Shown here: positions 30,490 to 39,289 of the stretch, piece by piece
Layout of the letters: the number at the start of each line of letters is the position of its first letter
Numbering within the stretch: position 1 is the stretch's first letter
DNA from: Caulifigura coniformis
GTDB lineage: Bacteria > Planctomycetota > Planctomycetia > Planctomycetales > Planctomycetaceae
Length of the DNA stretch: 64,000 bases
Direction of reading: 5' to 3'
NCBI RefSeq assembly: GCF_007745175.1
Contig: NZ_CP036271.1
Span: 3,794,314 to 3,858,313 of the forward strand
Position numbers and translations under genes: made by a program
Notes under the pieces: model-generated
Database searches by the model: none
The model's input: the letters and a program-made list of their open reading frames with translations, nothing else
Told to the model about the DNA's origin: nothing

Positions 30490-32235
30490 ATGCCGATCAA
30501 AGTCCGCTGCGGCGGCTGTGAAAAGTCTCTGAGCGTCCCGGACTCGATGCGCGGCAAAACGGTGAAGTGCCCCGCGTGTGGCGAGAAAATCAAGCTCCCC
30601 GGAGGAGACGCCGCCAAAGCCGGCGTCTCCAAAACCGCACGCCAGAAGAAAGAGGCCGAAGGCTCCGTCGACGAAAAACCGTCGGGGGAGCTGTTCGTCA
30701 ATCTGAACCTGAAACAGCTCGAGGCGGATGAGAAAATCTGCCCGTTCTGCGCCGAACCGATGCCCTCCGGCGAGGATGCTTCCAGCGTCTGTCCCAGCTG
30801 CGGAATGGATACCGCAACCGGAAAAATGGACAGAAAGGAAGCCCGGAGGCGTTCCCGTCGCGGCCCCGACATCAAGGAATACTGGGCCAAGGCCTGGTCC
30901 GACCCGGCCAGGTTCGTCATCGACTACAAGGCCCTTGCGATCCGAACCGGAACATTCTGGACACAGTTCGGAATGATCTTCGGTATCTGCCTGTTCATGG
31001 CCAAGGACTACTGCACCCGCGGGCCCACAATCACCTTCTGGGCCGCCATGACGGCCATCTCCGCACTCGGCATCCCCGGCTGGTACTGGTCGCTGGCCAT
31101 CCGCCTGATCCAGGCCGAGCTGTTCCGCGAGAAGGTGAATACCGACCGGATTCACTTCGACTTCTTTGCGAACGTGTCGATCGGACTGCGAGGCGTCATC
31201 TGGCCATTTATCGTCTTCCTGCCGGCCTGGATGGGGCTCGGCGCGATCTACCTGCTGTCGCCAGATTCCGTGCCGGAGGCGACGTTCAGGATCCTGGCAG
31301 GCGTGCTGATCGCGCTGCCGTTCCTGATGTTCCCGATCGCCACGATCCACATGACCGCCCGCTATACCTACAAGGCCTGGATCCTCTGGGAGCTCCTGGT
31401 GTCCTTCAGTCGCGCCGCGGCCGGCTGCTTTTACTGGCTGATCCAGGCGGCGGTCATCATGGGGCCCGTCTTCGCCATGTTGTTTGCCATTCAGATGTAC
31501 GGCGGCGGGATGAACCCCTTCTCGAACACCTACATCGATCAGGCCGCCATCTGGACGACTGAGAAGGCGCTCGGGATCATCGGAGAACAGGCAAACCAGG
31601 AATCGCTGGTCTTCATCCTGATCCGGCTGGTCGTCGAACTCGTCATGGGCTTCTGCTTTATCGCGCCGCTGGCCTACCTGTCGGCGTTTCCGGCCCTGTA
31701 CATGATCCGGGCAAATGCGCTGCTGGCCCACTACTTCCAGCCGAAGCTGGGCATCATGAACGACATGCCCAAGAGCACGCCGGCCACCTTCTGGGTCCGT
31801 TTTCTGGCCTTCTGGGGAGACATCCTGCTCGTCCCGCTGGCGCCGGTGCTCGTCATGCGTGACAAACGCGCCGTCATGGTCGGCGGCCTGATCTTCGCCG
31901 CAGTGGTCCTCACCAAGATGTTCCGCAGCGAAGCCGCGATGCTCCAGATGATTCTCTACGTCGCGTATGGCGTCTACACCTACTGGATGTACTTCGCCGT
32001 CTCCGAGTCTGGGGCCATCAAGGCGACGACCGTCAAGGAAGCGTTCGGACTGCAGGTGCAGACCTCCAAGGGACGCCAGCTGACGCTGCAGCAGGCAACG
32101 GTCCGATGGTTCGGCACGATGATCTCCGGACTCCTCGGAGGACTCGGGTTCCTCATGTGCGCCTTCCACCCGAAGAAGAAGGCCTTCCAGGACCTCTTCT
32201 CCAAGTCCGAAGTCGTGTGGGTTGGAGATAAATGA
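30490..32235 (+). CDS. RDD family membrane protein with two N-terminal zinc ribbons
   Basis: A 581-residue protein. Zinc ribbon 1 (RCGGCEKSLSVPDSMRGKTVKCPACG) matches the MJ0042-like ribbon common in planctomycete membrane proteins; zinc ribbon 2 is CPFCAEPMPSGEDASSVCPSCG. A hydrophobic middle with many membrane segments follows, and the C-terminus holds an RDD domain (FWVRFLAFWGDILLVPL with the Arg and Asp, and a third conserved block near QQATVRWFGTMI). RDD function is unclear, with transport suspected. It starts an ATGA-coupled operon with comEC and a VKOR-thioredoxin gene. Confidence 0.85.
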   Translation: MPIKVRCGGCEKSLSVPDSMRGKTVKCPACGEKIKLPGGDAAKAGVSKTARQKKEAEGSVDEKPSGELFVNLNLKQLEADEKICPFCAEPMPSGEDASSVCPSCGMDTATGKMDRKEARRRSRRGPDIKEYWAKAWSDPARFVIDYKALAIRTGTFWTQFGMIFGICLFMAKDYCTRGPTITFWAAMTAISALGIPGWYWSLAIRLIQAELFREKVNTDRIHFDFFANVSIGLRGVIWPFIVFLPAWMGLGAIYLLSPDSVPEATFRILAGVLIALPFLMFPIATIHMTARYTYKAWILWELLVSFSRAAAGCFYWLIQAAVIMGPVFAMLFAIQMYGGGMNPFSNTYIDQAAIWTTEKALGIIGEQANQESLVFILIRLVVELVMGFCFIAPLAYLSAFPALYMIRANALLAHYFQPKLGIMNDMPKSTPATFWVRFLAFWGDILLVPLAPVLVMRDKRAVMVGGLIFAAVVLTKMFRSEAAMLQMILYVAYGVYTYWMYFAVSESGAIKATTVKEAFGLQVQTSKGRQLTLQQATVRWFGTMISGLLGGLGFLMCAFHPKKKAFQDLFSKSEVVWVGDK

Positions 32236-34754
32236 CCCGGCCGGCCGGCGCCGTCACCAGTCACGACGTTCCTGCGACGTCGAGATTGGCTCGTTCGACC
32301 CGGCCCCCGAGATTTCCGGATCGGTCGCCGCTGCTTCCCGCCGCGGCTGCGTTCGCCGTCGGCATTGTCGTCGACCGACATTTCTCGTTTCCCCCTGTCG
32401 GCCTCTTTCTGCTGGCGCTGCTATCGACCATTGCGGCCGTCACACTCTGGCGCTCGAAATGGCCCGGGACGCTTTGTCTCGTCGCGGCACTCGCCACCCT
32501 CGGCGCCCTGCGACATCATCAGGTCTGGACGCTCCGCGGGCCTGAGGATCTTTCCCGGATCGACCTCGTGGATGACACGCCTGTCCGGCTGGTCGGCGTC
32601 GTCGAGTCGCCCGTGGATGTTCGCAGGTCCGAGGAATCGCCCGACACCCCGGCCTGGATGTGGGTCGACAGATCCTCCTTCAATCTGCGCGCCGAACGAC
32701 TGGTGGGGAATCAGATCGTTCCCACTTCCGGCCTCGTCCGCGTCGATGTCAGTGGCCACCTTCCGCCCATCGAGATCGGCGATAGGATCGAAGTCCTCGG
32801 TCACATACGCATTCCCGGCGAGCCGCGTGACCCGGAAGGGTTCGACCTCCGTTTGTGGCTGAAATCGCAGGGGATCGACCGGGCAATCGTCGTCGGGCAT
32901 CCGGAAGGCGTCGTCAGGCTCGGTTCCGCCGTGACGCTCAGGCATCGGCTTTCCCGCGTAAGGCACAGCCTCCGCAGCCGAAGCGAACAGGTTCTCACCC
33001 AGAACCTCGGCCCGGACGTCCGGGCGGTCGGAACTTCGCTCCTGCTCGGCACGCGCGCGGGCCTGACGAACGAAATCCGGGACGCGTTTATCGACAGCGG
33101 AACGATGCACCTGCTGGCGATCTCGGGGCTTCACGTCGCCATTCTGGCCGGACTCGTGCTCGCGGTCTGCCGGCTGTCGGGCACCTCATCAACTTGGACT
33201 GTCCTGATCGTCGTCTCGACATTGTGGGGCTATGCGCTCGTCACGGATCTCCGGCCCCCGGTTCTCCGCTCCGTGGTGCTCGGTTGCCTGGCCGTCCTCG
33301 CTCTTGCTGGGGCGAGGCAGGTCTCGGGCCCCAACCTTCTCGCGGGGACGGCGTTCCTCCTGCTTCTCTGGAATCCGGGAGATCTGTTCGATCTGGGAGC
33401 CCAGCTCTCATTTCTGGCCGTCGGCGCCATCCTGTGGAGCACGAAACTGATCGCTGCGTGGAGACGCAGTCACTCGCCAGACCCGCTGGCTCCAGAATCG
33501 ACGCATTGGTATCGCGCCTGGAAATGGATGCGCGACAAGTCCGCAGAGGGCTACGTCGTCACTGCGGCCATCTGGCTGTTCACGCTTCCTCTCACGCTCG
33601 CGTGGTTTCACCTGTTTGCTCCAATCGGGTTCCTCGTCAACGTGATCCTCGTGCCGTTTTCCGGCCCGCTGCTGACTGCAGGGTTCGCCACGCTCGGAGT
33701 CGGCCTGCTGGCGCCCTCGCTCGCGTGGATCCCGGCAACCGCCTACGACTTCTGCCTGCGCGTGCTCATGTTCGTCGTGCACGGAGCTGCGCACACTCCC
33801 TTCGCGAACGTCCCGACACCCGGCCCCGCGGCCTGGCAACTCGCCGTCTTCTATGGGCTCTTGTTTGCCGCCATCGTGGTTCCCCGGACGCTCTGGAAGC
33901 GACGCCTCTGGCTCTCGTTGGGAATCGCAGTCGTCGTGATGCTCGGGTTGGCCGTCAGGCCGCGCACAGCCGCGGACCTGGTCGTGAGCTTCCTCGACGT
34001 GGGGCACGGCGGTGCCGTCCTGTTCGAATTTCCCGGAGGCCAGACGGCGCTCTTCGACGCTGGCTCCTTCGGGCGGGGCGATGCTGCAGGAGAAACCATC
34101 CAGAGGGCCCTCGAGACACGACGCATCACCGGACTCGACGCCTTGATCCTGTCCCACGCCGACGCAGACCACTACAACGCGGCCGCCTCCCTGCTGCAGC
34201 GTTTCCCGGTCGGCGTCGTCTATGTTTCCCAGGCCTTCCCCGACATGACTCAGCGGAGCGTCTCCCGGCTGTGTGAGACGGTCGTCGGGGAGCAACTGCC
34301 GCTGCGAATCATTCAGGCCGGAGATGCGATGATGTTGAGAGGGGAGTGCACGCTGGACGTCCTGCACCCATCGGGCGGTTTTCGTGACAGGCTCGACAAC
34401 GCACACAGCATCGTGCTCCGTGCGCGCTTCGCCGGCCGCACCGTCCTGGTGACGGGAGATGTCGAGAAGTCTGGTGTCCGGGCCCTGTTGGAGACGCATC
34501 CACCCGGGCGGATCGATGTCTTCCAGGCGCCTCATCATGGCGGACGGATGTCGAATACGACCGATCTCGCGCGCTGGGCCCTGCCGCGTTACGTGGTAGC
34601 CTGCAATCGCGACGACACTGTGCTGCCACATCTCAAGAACGTGTATGCCGATGCCGACCGCATCCTGACGTCCGCCAGCCACGGAACCGTCACGGCGACG
34701 ATTCGCCGCAATGGAGAAATCGAACTGGCGACCACCCGCGGAAACCTGCCATGA
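32232..34754 (+). CDS. comEC: DNA internalization-related competence protein ComEC/Rec2
   Basis: An 840-residue polytopic protein with the three ComEC parts: an N-terminal DUF4131-like region, the central competence domain (GTSLLLGTRAGLTNEIRDAF and SGTMHLLAISGLHVAILAG), and a C-terminal metallo-beta-lactamase domain (FLDVGHGGAVLFEF, LSHADADHYNAAASLL, VTGDVEK, FQAPHHGG). The HxDxDH metal site is intact. It forms the inner-membrane channel for single-stranded DNA in natural transformation. Pilus functions would be needed too; no pilus assembly genes are in the window. The ATG overlaps the RDD gene stop. Confidence 0.93.
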   Translation: MTRPAGAVTSHDVPATSRLARSTRPPRFPDRSPLLPAAAAFAVGIVVDRHFSFPPVGLFLLALLSTIAAVTLWRSKWPGTLCLVAALATLGALRHHQVWTLRGPEDLSRIDLVDDTPVRLVGVVESPVDVRRSEESPDTPAWMWVDRSSFNLRAERLVGNQIVPTSGLVRVDVSGHLPPIEIGDRIEVLGHIRIPGEPRDPEGFDLRLWLKSQGIDRAIVVGHPEGVVRLGSAVTLRHRLSRVRHSLRSRSEQVLTQNLGPDVRAVGTSLLLGTRAGLTNEIRDAFIDSGTMHLLAISGLHVAILAGLVLAVCRLSGTSSTWTVLIVVSTLWGYALVTDLRPPVLRSVVLGCLAVLALAGARQVSGPNLLAGTAFLLLLWNPGDLFDLGAQLSFLAVGAILWSTKLIAAWRRSHSPDPLAPESTHWYRAWKWMRDKSAEGYVVTAAIWLFTLPLTLAWFHLFAPIGFLVNVILVPFSGPLLTAGFATLGVGLLAPSLAWIPATAYDFCLRVLMFVVHGAAHTPFANVPTPGPAAWQLAVFYGLLFAAIVVPRTLWKRRLWLSLGIAVVVMLGLAVRPRTAADLVVSFLDVGHGGAVLFEFPGGQTALFDAGSFGRGDAAGETIQRALETRRITGLDALILSHADADHYNAAASLLQRFPVGVVYVSQAFPDMTQRSVSRLCETVVGEQLPLRIIQAGDAMMLRGECTLDVLHPSGGFRDRLDNAHSIVLRARFAGRTVLVTGDVEKSGVRALLETHPPGRIDVFQAPHHGGRMSNTTDLARWALPRYVVACNRDDTVLPHLKNVYADADRILTSASHGTVTATIRRNGEIELATTRGNLP

Positions 34755-36028
34755 CTTCCGCTGCCTCCACCTCCAGCAATTCCCCTCTCGCCAGATGGCG
34801 CGTCGCTGCCGTTGCGCTGTCGATCGCCGCGGCCCTCGTGGCCGGCTATCTGGGGATCATGTCGATGCAGGCCCGCGGCACTCCCTGGGGCTGCGGGGCT
34901 GGCTCCGGCTGCGCAAACGTCCTTCAGAGCCGGTGGTCGAATGTCGCAGGGATCCCCGTGGGATTCTTCGCGGTCGTGATGTATCTGACGATGGCCCTCC
35001 TCAGCTGGAACGCCGGCCCGCGACATGTCCGGATCGTCACTGCGCTTGCAGCGGCCGTCCTGTCCTCAGCCATCTATTTCGGCCTGCTGCAGGTCGTCAT
35101 CATTCAGGCGATCTGTCCCTGGTGCATGCTCGACCACACGCTCGGAATCGCTGCGTCGCTGGCGGCGATGGTCGTCGCGCGGCGGCAGACGGTCCGCAGC
35201 CCCACGGTCAATCCTGTCTCAGGCCAGCGAAGCGACCCTTTTGAGACCGAACCTGCTCCACCGCCAATGCCGGGACGTCGCGCCTCAGCGGCCGGAAGCG
35301 TCATGGCCGGCGTTGGCCTGACCATGCTCTTTGTCGGTGTTCAACACTTCACAGCCCGGGCTCCCGACGTCGCGCGCATCGAATCGACGTTTGAAGAATC
35401 AGGGGGCGCTTTGACGCTCGCCCTCAGGGAGGGAACCGTCTCGCTGCAGCAGGCGGGACTGCCGGCAATCGGCAGGCCCGATGCGAAACAGCGGCTCGTC
35501 CTGATGTTCGACTATTGCTGTCCCCACTGCCGCGAGGCTCACAACACCATCCGTCGCCTGCAGCTTTCCGCTGGCGACGCCTGGCGCGTGCTGTTCGTCC
35601 CCGCGCCGCTCAATTCCGAGTGCAACCCCGCCGTCGAGGAAACCGAAGACCGCTTTCGGGACGCGTGCCGCCTCGCGAAGCTGTCGCTGGCGGTCTGGAG
35701 AGTCAAACCGGCCGATTGGCCTGCATTCGACGCGTGGCTGTTCGAACCCGAGACGCCGCGATCAGCCCGCGAGGCCCACGATCATGCCAGCGCGCTCTAT
35801 GGCGAATTGGAGATCGCGGAAGCGCTCGCCCACGCGTCCCTCGACTCCACGATCGCCGTGGGAGTCCACGCGTTTCACGCCTCGGGAGGAAAGGTTCTGC
35901 CGGTCATCCTGTCGCCCGGATCAGCGGGGATCGCCGGAAGAACCGATTCGGAGCAGGAACTGAGGGAACTTCTCGCCAGAGAGTTTGGGTTCCCGCAAGC
36001 GCCTGCTCCTGAATCAACCCCACGATGA
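34751..36028 (+). CDS. VKOR-thioredoxin fusion (disulfide-forming enzyme)
   Basis: A 425-residue protein. Residues 1-150 are a vitamin K epoxide reductase domain with the loop cysteines Cys48 and Cys54 (WGCGAGSGCANVLQS) and the quinone-side CxxC at Cys122/Cys125 (ICPWCMLDH). After a linker and one more membrane helix, a DsbA/thioredoxin-like domain has the active site CPHC at 257-260 (MFDYCCPHCREAH). VKOR-Trx fusions pass electrons from folding substrates to quinone and replace DsbB/DsbA in many bacteria. The ATG overlaps the comEC stop. It could oxidise ComEC or other exported proteins. Confidence 0.92.
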   Translation: MTSAASTSSNSPLARWRVAAVALSIAAALVAGYLGIMSMQARGTPWGCGAGSGCANVLQSRWSNVAGIPVGFFAVVMYLTMALLSWNAGPRHVRIVTALAAAVLSSAIYFGLLQVVIIQAICPWCMLDHTLGIAASLAAMVVARRQTVRSPTVNPVSGQRSDPFETEPAPPPMPGRRASAAGSVMAGVGLTMLFVGVQHFTARAPDVARIESTFEESGGALTLALREGTVSLQQAGLPAIGRPDAKQRLVLMFDYCCPHCREAHNTIRRLQLSAGDAWRVLFVPAPLNSECNPAVEETEDRFRDACRLAKLSLAVWRVKPADWPAFDAWLFEPETPRSAREAHDHASALYGELEIAEALAHASLDSTIAVGVHAFHASGGKVLPVILSPGSAGIAGRTDSEQELRELLAREFGFPQAPAPESTPR

Positions 36029-36050
36029 TCTTGAATCGGCCCGGGATGGA

Positions 36051-36902
36051 TCAGGGAAGCTTCTCCGGCAGCGGACGCAGTTCGAACTTGCGGACGAACA
36101 TCTCCGCCCCTTCCGTCTGCAGCAGGATTTTTCCCCGGTTGGGAGTCACTTCAGTGACCCGGTTCACCAGCGTGCCGTTCACGAGGTAAGTGAGCGAATC
36201 GCCGGTCGCGTAGCAGTCCAGACGCGTCCATTCCTGACCCGGGCTGTCCGGGTCGTCCTTCCCGCGGAATCCGACCGTGTCTTTCCAGTCCGGGTCGCGG
36301 CCGAACCAGTTGATGCGTCCCTTCGTGAAGCGCTGCTTGTCGCCGCCTGCCTTCCAGCAGTTCTCCCCATCGCGGTCTTTCTGCACTTCCGCGGTGCAGG
36401 CCGCCTCGAGCCGGTTTCCTTTCTCATCGAGCCCCTGCAGGACAAGGATGTCGCCGACGCCCCCTTCAATGATCTGGAACTCGATCGACGTCATCCACGG
36501 GCCCGGTTTGTCCTTGGTTCCACCGAACCCGCCGTCCGGGCCGTAGGCGTGCAGGAGCAGGCCGCCGTCGCGGGCCTTTTCCTTGCGCGGCGCCCAGGTC
36601 ACGGTTCCCCAGCGGTACTCCATGACGAGGTGGTACTTCGAGTAGCTCTGCCGCGTGATCAGGCCGCCGAATCCGTCTCCCGAGATCCGCAGGGTTCCGT
36701 CGGGCTGAACGGTGAACACCTGCCGCGGGTCTTCATGGCCGCCGTCCGTCAGCCATGTATAGAACCCGTTCAGATCCTTGCCGTTCAGCAGTTCGATCGT
36801 TTGCGTGGGAACGACCGGGCGTTCGAACGATCCGATCTCCTGGGCCTGCGTCAGGGCAGGGCACATCGCAAATGCAGTCAGCAGCAGACATCGAAGAAGC
36901 AT
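36051..36902 (-). CDS. DUF1080 (3-keto-disaccharide hydrolase-like) exported protein
   Basis: A 283-residue protein with a signal peptide (LLRCLLLTAFAMCPALTQAQ) and a DUF1080 concanavalin-like fold: IELLNGKDLNGFYTWL at the start, GGLITRQSYSKYHLVMEYRWG, DGGLLLHAYGPDG, WMTSIEFQIIEGG, EWTRLDCYATGDSLTYLVNG and the terminal GKILLQTEGAEMFVRKFELRPL. Planctomycetes carry many such genes; some members act on 3-keto-sugars. ATG 36902 is chosen over TTG 36911. It is transcribed before or apart from the Dabb gene, which lies 171 bases upstream on the same strand. Confidence 0.9.
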   Translation of the reverse strand: MLLRCLLLTAFAMCPALTQAQEIGSFERPVVPTQTIELLNGKDLNGFYTWLTDGGHEDPRQVFTVQPDGTLRISGDGFGGLITRQSYSKYHLVMEYRWGTVTWAPRKEKARDGGLLLHAYGPDGGFGGTKDKPGPWMTSIEFQIIEGGVGDILVLQGLDEKGNRLEAACTAEVQKDRDGENCWKAGGDKQRFTKGRINWFGRDPDWKDTVGFRGKDDPDSPGQEWTRLDCYATGDSLTYLVNGTLVNRVTEVTPNRGKILLQTEGAEMFVRKFELRPLPEKLP

Positions 36903-37073
36903 AAGTTCCAAATCCTGTCCCTGAGGAATGACGGGCCCGCCGCAGGGTTCAATGCCCCGGCCGCCGGCGCGTCATGGTTGACTCTCATCAAGAAATGGAC
37001 ACCCCCGGCACGCTCGGGAGCGTCTCGGAGACAATCTGAAATCGATCCGCCCCCTTCAGCTCGCAGGCGACGA

Positions 37074-37466
37074 TCACTTCGTCCAGTAGTCGACGACGAG
37101 CACATCGTCCAGCACGGGCCCGACGATCTTCACGAACGCCTGGTGGGCGGGATGCGGAAGATACACTTCCCTCCCTTTTTCATTGGCGAACGTGACGACG
37201 AAGCAGTGGGTGAATCCCTTGGATTTCATCTCGGGGCTGTTGTCGGTCCCCGCCTCGAAGTCCTTGATCGCATCGATCTGCTGGGGCAGCCTGGCGAACG
37301 CATCGACGACTTCCTGCACCTTCTCCTTCGGAGCGTCCGTCTTGAACTTGAAGAGGACCACGTGGCGAAGGAGCCCGGGAGTATCAGGAGCAGCCGTCGA
37401 CATCTGGAGTATTCCGAAGGCCACGACGAGAGTGACAACCAATGTGAGTGGGACCGATCTGTTCAT
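37074..37466 (-). CDS. Dabb (stress-responsive alpha/beta barrel) exported protein
   Basis: A 130-residue protein with a signal peptide (LTLVVTLVVAFGILQMSTAA) and a single Dabb domain: LLRHVVLFKFKTDAPKEKV, FEAGTDNSPEMKSKGFTHCFVVTF, and LPHPAHQAFVKIVGPVLDDVLVVDY. The pattern RHVVLFKFK followed by HPAHQ is diagnostic of the family, whose members form dimeric barrels. Reaction and substrate are unknown. It lies upstream of the DUF1080 gene on the same strand and may share its transcript. Confidence 0.88.
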   Translation of the reverse strand: MNRSVPLTLVVTLVVAFGILQMSTAAPDTPGLLRHVVLFKFKTDAPKEKVQEVVDAFARLPQQIDAIKDFEAGTDNSPEMKSKGFTHCFVVTFANEKGREVYLPHPAHQAFVKIVGPVLDDVLVVDYWTK

Positions 37467-37505
37467 TGTTGCCTCATACCCAAGATCTCGTTGAAGCGAT
37501 AGCTC

Positions 37506-37757
37506 CTACTTCCGCTGCTCGACAAGGACATCGCGATCGAATGGCATGGCGCCGAATGGAAGTCGAACAGGCGTGTGTGAAACGCTGCCATCGACTTGAA
37601 CGACCAGCACCCCGTCGCACGGGTCGAGTTCCACTCCCTCTCGCAGCACGATATGGTCAGGACCGACCTTCGCGGCTGAAAGCGTCTGTTGCCCGACGAC
37701 AAGGTCGATTCGAACATCCGCGGAATAAATGTCGGCGCTCGAAGAGGGCTGAAGCAT
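37506..37757 (-). CDS. small hypothetical protein divergent from kinase-like gene
   Basis: An 83-residue soluble protein, mostly beta (VRIDLVVGQQTLSAAKVGPDHIVLREGVEL then VLVVQVDGSVSHTPVRLP). It contains no motif I can name. Its start codon lies only 4 bases from the first base of the coding-like N-terminus of the divergent kinase-like gene, so the two probably form a unit. It might be a binding partner or antitoxin-like modulator, but that is inference from position alone. Confidence 0.65.
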   Translation of the reverse strand: MLQPSSSADIYSADVRIDLVVGQQTLSAAKVGPDHIVLREGVELDPCDGVLVVQVDGSVSHTPVRLPFGAMPFDRDVLVEQRK

Positions 37758-37818
37758 AGAGTCGTATCATCCTGATGCTGAAGCGAGACTTCGGCGCTAT
37801 GCCGAGAGTCGCGGTCTC

Positions 37819-38247
37819 GTGCTTGCCGAACGACTCGGTTACGGCTGGGAGGGCGCTGTATATCGTACCCAGGCAAACACTGCCATCAAAGTCTTCAAAA
37901 GCGAGCAACACTACGCGCGCGAACGCGACGTCTACCTCCGATTGCGAGCATGCCGGGTGTCCGAAGTGCTCGGGTTTGGCGTCCCACGCCTTGTGGATTT
38001 TGACGATCTGCTGCGGGCCGTAGAGATGGAGATTGTCGCTCCTCCATTCGTTCTCGATTTCGCGGGGGCGAAGCTTGATGTCCCTTCGGAGTTTCCTGCT
38101 GAAGTCTTGGAAGAGTGGGAGCGCGACAAAGAAGATCAATTCGAAGACGACTGGCCGCTCGTGAAATCGGTGATGGCTGAGTTCGAAAGATTTGGAGTGT
38201 TTCTAGGAGACGTGCATCCCGGAAACATTCGGGTTCGGCGAAGATAG
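37819..38247 (+). CDS. small protein kinase-like protein
   Basis: A 142-residue minimal kinase-fold protein from GTG 37819: glycine loop LGYGWEGAVYRT, Lys24 in TAIKVFKS, Glu in YARERDVYLRL, a hinge-like EMEIVAPPFVLDF, and a catalytic-loop match GVFLGDVHPGNIRVR (Asp131, Asn136). The DFG-like aspartate that should follow is absent because the protein ends there. The frame upstream, from 37753, reads like coding sequence of the same protein (HPDAEARLRRYAESRGLVLAE), but its only near-start codon is ATA at 37756. Either a rare start is used or the start was lost. Confidence 0.7.
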   Translation: MLAERLGYGWEGAVYRTQANTAIKVFKSEQHYARERDVYLRLRACRVSEVLGFGVPRLVDFDDLLRAVEMEIVAPPFVLDFAGAKLDVPSEFPAEVLEEWERDKEDQFEDDWPLVKSVMAEFERFGVFLGDVHPGNIRVRRR

Positions 38248-38264
38248 CCGGGGGAAGTTGGCGG

Positions 38265-38966
38265 CTAGGCGTCGACGACCGCTGCTCTTGTGACCCGCTC
38301 TTCCACGTTCACAGCTCCGTCCGGCTCAGGCTTGAACTCGTAGATCTTGTCCGCGTACTGGTCGAACAGGGCCACGTCATGATGGCTGATCATCAACACC
38401 TGAAATCCGAGTGCCCGGGCCGCGTCGTGCACCATCTTCACGAGCCGCGGAACCAGCTCCGGGCGCAGCCAGCAGTCCTGCTCGTCGAGAACGAGAAAGC
38501 CGCGGTGTCGCTGCGGATCGAGGGCGGTGAGTGCAAACATCCTCAGGCCGACGCTGAGCACGTTCGCGACGGAGCCTCCCTGGCCCCGCATGATGTCTTC
38601 TTCCTGACCATCGCGGAGAATCGCAAACTCCACGATCGCCGCGCCGCGCTTGAAATCGGCCCGCGCCTGGAACTGGATCGGCTGCTCGAGAATCTCCTGC
38701 AGCGCAATCGTCAGCTTTTCCTGCACGACGTCGAGTGTCTGCTGGAACAGCTGGTCGCTGAGAGACTTGAGCGCCGCGGATACGTTGTCAGCGATCGCCA
38801 GGTAGCTGTCGATCGCCTGGAACTTTGCGTTCAGGTCGATCGACTTCTTCACCCGTTCGTCACGACGATCCTGCAGCCGGTCGAGCCGCCGGCGGGCTTC
38901 CGCCGGCGCACGGAACGGACCAGGTTCGGCCGACTCCGACTCGCTCGAGGCAAACAGCGAATTCAT
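38265..38966 (-). CDS. split SbcC/Rad50-like ATPase, C-terminal half
   Basis: A 233-residue protein that corresponds to the C-terminal lobe of an SMC/Rad50-type ABC ATPase. A short coiled coil (about 21-95) is followed by an ABC signature-like GQGGSVANVLSVGLRMFAL (128-146), Walker B GFLVLDEQDCWL with Asp161-Glu162, and the H-loop LMISHHD (His195). There is no Walker A. That part is encoded by 40240-41694, so the active site must be formed between the two products. The signature departs from LSGGE/Q and the D-loop from the usual DEPT. It overlaps the coiled-coil gene by 4 bases (ATGA). Confidence 0.85.
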   Translation of the reverse strand: MNSLFASSESESAEPGPFRAPAEARRRLDRLQDRRDERVKKSIDLNAKFQAIDSYLAIADNVSAALKSLSDQLFQQTLDVVQEKLTIALQEILEQPIQFQARADFKRGAAIVEFAILRDGQEEDIMRGQGGSVANVLSVGLRMFALTALDPQRHRGFLVLDEQDCWLRPELVPRLVKMVHDAARALGFQVLMISHHDVALFDQYADKIYEFKPEPDGAVNVEERVTRAAVVDA

Positions 38967-39289
38967 GACGGCTCACCGGGCGACCCGGCCCGCTCGTATC
39001 GTGTTTCGATGTCGGTCAGCTCGCTTTCGATCCGATCGAGGTCCGACTGGTAGCTGCGGCGCTTGTCCTCGTTGTCCGACTTCATCTGCTCGAGTTTGCT
39101 GCGAAGCTGTGCAATGTCGTCGGTCCCGTATTTCTCTCGCGCTTCGCGTTGCAGCCGCTCGAGTTCTTTCCGGGCGTTCTCCAGGTTGGTTTCGGCCTGA
39201 ATGCGGCGCCTGTCGAGCGACTGATATCGCTGCTGGAGCACTTCAATGGACTGCCGGCTTTCGCCGGTCTTGTCAGACGCTCGTTTCAC
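38963..39289 (-). CDS. small coiled-coil protein between sbcD-like and split sbcC-like genes
   Basis: A 108-residue, highly charged, almost entirely heptad-patterned protein (SIEVLQQRYQSLDRRRIQAE, ENARKELERLQREAREKYG, LRSKLEQMKSDNEDKR). It starts with GTG 39289, 17 bases inside the nuclease gene, and its TGA overlaps the next ATG. It carries no CxxC. The size and position suggest it supplies part of the returning coiled-coil arm that is missing from the two ATPase halves. It may be a structural adaptor; no enzymatic motif is visible. Confidence 0.75.
   Translation of the reverse strand: MKRASDKTGESRQSIEVLQQRYQSLDRRRIQAETNLENARKELERLQREAREKYGTDDIAQLRSKLEQMKSDNEDKRRSYQSDLDRIESELTDIETRYERAGSPGEPS

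Noticed and set aside
30448-32169. A 573-codon minus-strand frame opposite the RDD protein
   Set aside because: Antisense of a gene with clear zinc-ribbon and RDD motifs; the product is His/Asp-rich with no motif.
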